24,312 nt of DNA from Chromatocurvus sp046260765 (GTDB lineage Bacteria; Pseudomonadota; Gammaproteobacteria; Pseudomonadales; Halieaceae): assembly GCA_046260765.1 (NCBI GenBank), contig JBHEOO010000043.1, positions 1 to 24,312 on the forward strand, given 5' to 3'. The notes under the pieces were generated by a model. The model was not told where the DNA came from and did not search any database. It was given only the letters and a program-made list of their open reading frames with translations. A program made the translations under genes and the position numbers. This document shows, one piece after another, positions 22,130 through 24,312 of the stretch. The stretch's first letter is position 1. Each line of letters opens with the position of its first letter.

Positions 22130-23550
22130 AGCAGACCAGCGCAACATTCCTGCAGAACGCCCACGATGCCATGCAGCGGCCCGAGCGCTCGGAGAATCGC
22201 CAGCGGCTCGGCGCACTCATGCCGCAACTCCGTGACAGTGGCGTTGCCTCGTTCGGTGATTTTGACATCCTCCGTGCGCATGTCAGTGACGTGCGAACAC
22301 ACACCCTCGACCACCTGGATTATTACCTTGAGAGCTTCGTAAAGCAGGCCACGGAGAACGGCAACCAGGTGCACTTTGCGCGGGATGGCGAAGAACTCAA
22401 CCGCCTCGTTGCCGATATCTGCCAGCGCCATGACGCGCAGCGGATCGTCAAGGGGAAGTCGATGGTGACCGAGGAGACGGCGCTCAACGAACACCTGATT
22501 GCCGAAGGTTTCCAGGTCACCGAGACTGACCTTGGCGAATACATTCTGCAGGAGGCGGGCGAAACCCCCAGTCACATCGTCGGGCCGGCACTGCACAAGC
22601 CGGAAGCCGAGATCCGCGACCTGTTCCTCGAGAGACATGATCTCGGCGAGCGGGAACTGGGTAACGCAGATGCCCTGGTGGCAGAGGCACGCGGGCTCCT
22701 GAGACAGCGTTTTCTCGATGCGGATGTGGGCATCATCGGCGCCAATGCGTTGATCGCCGAGAGCGGCTATTCCGTGCTGGTCACGAATGAGGGCAATGGG
22801 GATCTGTGCGCCAATCTACCGCCCGTGCTGATTGTGTGCACGACGCTGGAGCGTCTGCTGCCACGCTTTGCAGATGCAACAGATCTGCTACGGCTTCTGG
22901 CGCGTTCCGCGACAGGACAGCCGATATCCTGCTATAGCAGTCTTTACAGCGGCCCACGTCGTGACGGCGAGGAAGATGGCCCGCTGGAGACACACATCAT
23001 ACTGCTCGATAACAGGCGCACCGAGATTCTCGCCAGCGATTACCGGGACATGCTGCACTGCGTTCGCTGCGGCGCCTGTCTGAATCACTGCCCGGTATAC
23101 GTCGCCGCTGGCGGACACGCCTACGGCTGGGTATACCCTGGGCCCATGGGATCAATACTGACCCCTTTGCTGACCTCGCTCGCCGAGAGCCATGATCTGC
23201 CAAACGCCTGCACGGCCTGTGGCCGCTGCGAAGAAGTCTGCCCGGCCAATATCGCCCTGCCGGACCTGCTGCGGGATTTGCGCCACGAGGAATTCGTCGC
23301 GCGCCTGTCCCCACGCCGCTGGCGCACGGGCATGCGCGCCCATGCCTGGCTACTCACGACACCCGGACTGTATCGCAGGATGACCTCCCTGTCGGTACGC
23401 ATTCTGACCTGGCTGGCCCGCGGTCGCGGAAGCCTGCGGCGGCTGCCCTTCGCCAGAGGCTGGAGCACAGCGCGGGATTTTCCGGCGCCAGAATCGTCGC
23501 AGACCTTCATGCAGCAATACAGTCTCAGAAAGGCCCGCCATGGAAGATGA
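22126..23550 (+). CDS. lutB: L-lactate utilisation iron-sulfur protein LutB (LldF)
   Basis: LutB is the large subunit of the LutABC lactate oxidation complex, 474 residues, the family's normal size. The N-terminal two thirds are the LUD (DUF162) domain, with IVKGKSMVTEETALNEHL (107-124), GEYILQEAGETPSHIVGPAL (137-156), GANALIAESGYSVLVTNEGN (205-224) and YSGPRRDGEEDGP. The ferredoxin-like part carries two [4Fe-4S] motifs: C312, C315, C318, C322 (CVRCGACLNHCP) and C362, C365, C368, C372 (CTACGRCEEVCP). A C-terminal helical tail follows. Translation starts at GTG (22126), overlapping the lutA stop by 4 bases. The last 11 bases overlap lutC. All expected cysteines are present. Confidence 0.97.
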   Translation: MKQTSATFLQNAHDAMQRPERSENRQRLGALMPQLRDSGVASFGDFDILRAHVSDVRTHTLDHLDYYLESFVKQATENGNQVHFARDGEELNRLVADICQRHDAQRIVKGKSMVTEETALNEHLIAEGFQVTETDLGEYILQEAGETPSHIVGPALHKPEAEIRDLFLERHDLGERELGNADALVAEARGLLRQRFLDADVGIIGANALIAESGYSVLVTNEGNGDLCANLPPVLIVCTTLERLLPRFADATDLLRLLARSATGQPISCYSSLYSGPRRDGEEDGPLETHIILLDNRRTEILASDYRDMLHCVRCGACLNHCPVYVAAGGHAYGWVYPGPMGSILTPLLTSLAESHDLPNACTACGRCEEVCPANIALPDLLRDLRHEEFVARLSPRRWRTGMRAHAWLLTTPGLYRRMTSLSVRILTWLARGRGSLRRLPFARGWSTARDFPAPESSQTFMQQYSLRKARHGR

Positions 23551-24265
23551 ACACAGGGCGCAATCAGCCATAGAGGCGCTGGTCAGAAAGAGCAGCCGGC
23601 GCGCTGAGCCCGCAGACATTGCGCGTGAACTGAAAGAACTGGGCAGGGGCCCCGCCGCAAGACCGCGGCACCCGGACAGCCGCGTGACGTTTCTCGCAAA
23701 CATTCTTGATAATCACGGAGATGCGCGCGGCGTGGAAAACCGCTCCGGCGCTGTTGCCTGCATCGGAGACTACGTCGCCCGGCAATTCGGCCAACGCAAA
23801 GTGGTCGCCGGCAAGGATGCGCGACTGGCGGCGTTGCCATGGCGGGAGGCAGGCGTGCTGCCGCGCTTCGGCGTGGTTGAAAGCGGCGACAAGGTGAGCG
23901 TGAGCTACGCCCGACGGGCGATCGCAGAAACCGGCAGCGTCATTCTGGAAAGCGGGCGGGACAGTCCCGTCAGCAACAGCCTGCTGGCGGAGAATCATAT
24001 TGTCCTGGTGGACGCGGCCGATGTGTTTGATCGGCTTGAGGACGCCTGGCAATCAAAGCCCGTGGCTGCCGAAGCCTACCGCCCGCGTTGCCTGCAGATT
24101 ATCTCGGGACCCTCCAGCACAGCAGATATCGCCCTGAACATGGTGTATGGCGCACAGGGGCCGAAAGCCTGGCTGGTGATCCTTATTGCAGCGGACGGCC
24201 CGGCACTGGCCAGAACAGCTCGGGAAGTAGCGGCTATCAGGGCGCGGCCAGGGGCTCATAGCTGA
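23540..24265 (+). CDS. lutC: L-lactate utilisation protein LutC (LldG), LUD domain
   Basis: LutC is the third subunit required for LutABC-dependent lactate growth; its exact chemistry is not settled. The 241-residue product begins with a charged, variable N-terminus. The LUD domain follows with REAGVLPRFGVVESGDKVSVSYARRAIAETGSVILESG-like segments, SLLAENHIVLV, and the terminal signature ISGPSSTADIALNMVYGAQG then PKAWLVILI. The ATG at 23540 lies inside the lutB end (11-base overlap), with AAAGG about 7 bases upstream, so lutABC forms one translationally linked operon. Its 3' end overlaps the tail of a convergent frame at the right edge by 29 bases. Confidence 0.94.
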   Translation: MEDEHRAQSAIEALVRKSSRRAEPADIARELKELGRGPAARPRHPDSRVTFLANILDNHGDARGVENRSGAVACIGDYVARQFGQRKVVAGKDARLAALPWREAGVLPRFGVVESGDKVSVSYARRAIAETGSVILESGRDSPVSNSLLAENHIVLVDAADVFDRLEDAWQSKPVAAEAYRPRCLQIISGPSSTADIALNMVYGAQGPKAWLVILIAADGPALARTAREVAAIRARPGAHS

Positions 24266-24312
24266 ACTTCTGACCACCGATAGTGGCTTCGTACATCAGC
24301 CCGCCTCTGGCA
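24237..24312 (-). CDS. C-terminal fragment of an unidentified convergent gene (truncated by window edge)
   Basis: On the minus strand an open frame enters from the right edge and ends at TGA (24239-24237), giving 24 residues that close with GLMYEATIGGQKFSYEPLAAP. The composition looks protein-like rather than like an antisense shadow, and lutC plus strand coding ends only 29 bases into it. Too little is visible to name a family. If real, it is a tail-to-tail neighbour of lutC with no room for a separate terminator. Confidence 0.5.
   Translation of the reverse strand, partial: ARGGLMYEATIGGQKFSYEPLAAP

Noticed and set aside
1..24312. CRISPR arrays, insertion sequences, prophage or integron genes
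   Set aside because: No spaced direct repeats, transposase or integrase motifs were seen on either strand; the tandem repeats at 1501 and 19434 have no spacers.

Overview
The window is GC-rich chromosomal DNA from a gammaproteobacterium. The backbone accA-tilS-pyrG-kdsA-eno-ftsB-ispD-ispF-pcm-nlpD-rpoS, followed by convergent fdxA and mutS, is the conserved gammaproteobacterial order (compare Pseudomonas). The sodium-pumping oxaloacetate decarboxylase, the LutABC lactate system and a DUF368/PopT gene would suit a marine aerobe, for example near Halieaceae or Cellvibrionales. The lineage is an inference from gene order and protein resemblance; no search was run.

Left region (1-2563): the 3' part of mutS and a complete 7Fe ferredoxin gene fdxA lie on the plus strand. 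fdxA ends in a small hairpin terminator. It faces rpoS, which ends inside a triple 10-bp tandem repeat.

Middle region (1523-16502, all minus strand): reading in the direction of transcription, oadG-oadA-oadB encode a biotin-dependent Na+-pumping oxaloacetate decarboxylase. Then follow accA (fatty acid synthesis), tilS (tRNA-Ile lysidine), pyrG (CTP), kdsA (Kdo for LPS), eno (enolase), ftsB (divisome), ispD and ispF (MEP isoprenoid pathway), pcm (protein repair), popT (undecaprenyl-phosphate translocase, DUF368), nlpD (amidase activator) and rpoS (stationary-phase sigma factor). Spacing is tight, with ATGA, GTGA and TAGTG overlaps, so much of it is probably polycistronic. Two changes from the usual order stand out: truD and surE are missing between ispF and pcm, and popT sits between pcm and nlpD.

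Right region (16611-24265, plus strand, divergent from oadGAB): dusC (tRNA dihydrouridine synthase), a POT-family peptide/H+ symporter, and a 678-residue membrane protein of unknown function. The last has a probable CTG start, a perfect-period (Pro-Glu)10 tract encoded by hexanucleotide repeats, and a large predicted extracytoplasmic domain. Then comes lutABC for L-lactate oxidation, with a promoter-like -10 box framed by overlapping inverted repeats. The right edge holds the last 24 codons of an unidentified convergent gene.

I saw no tRNA, rRNA, CRISPR array, insertion sequence, prophage or integron. Most of the window is ordinary housekeeping. The best leads are the unknown membrane protein, the operator-like palindromes upstream of rpoS and lutA, the popT insertion, and a metal-site substitution in OadA.
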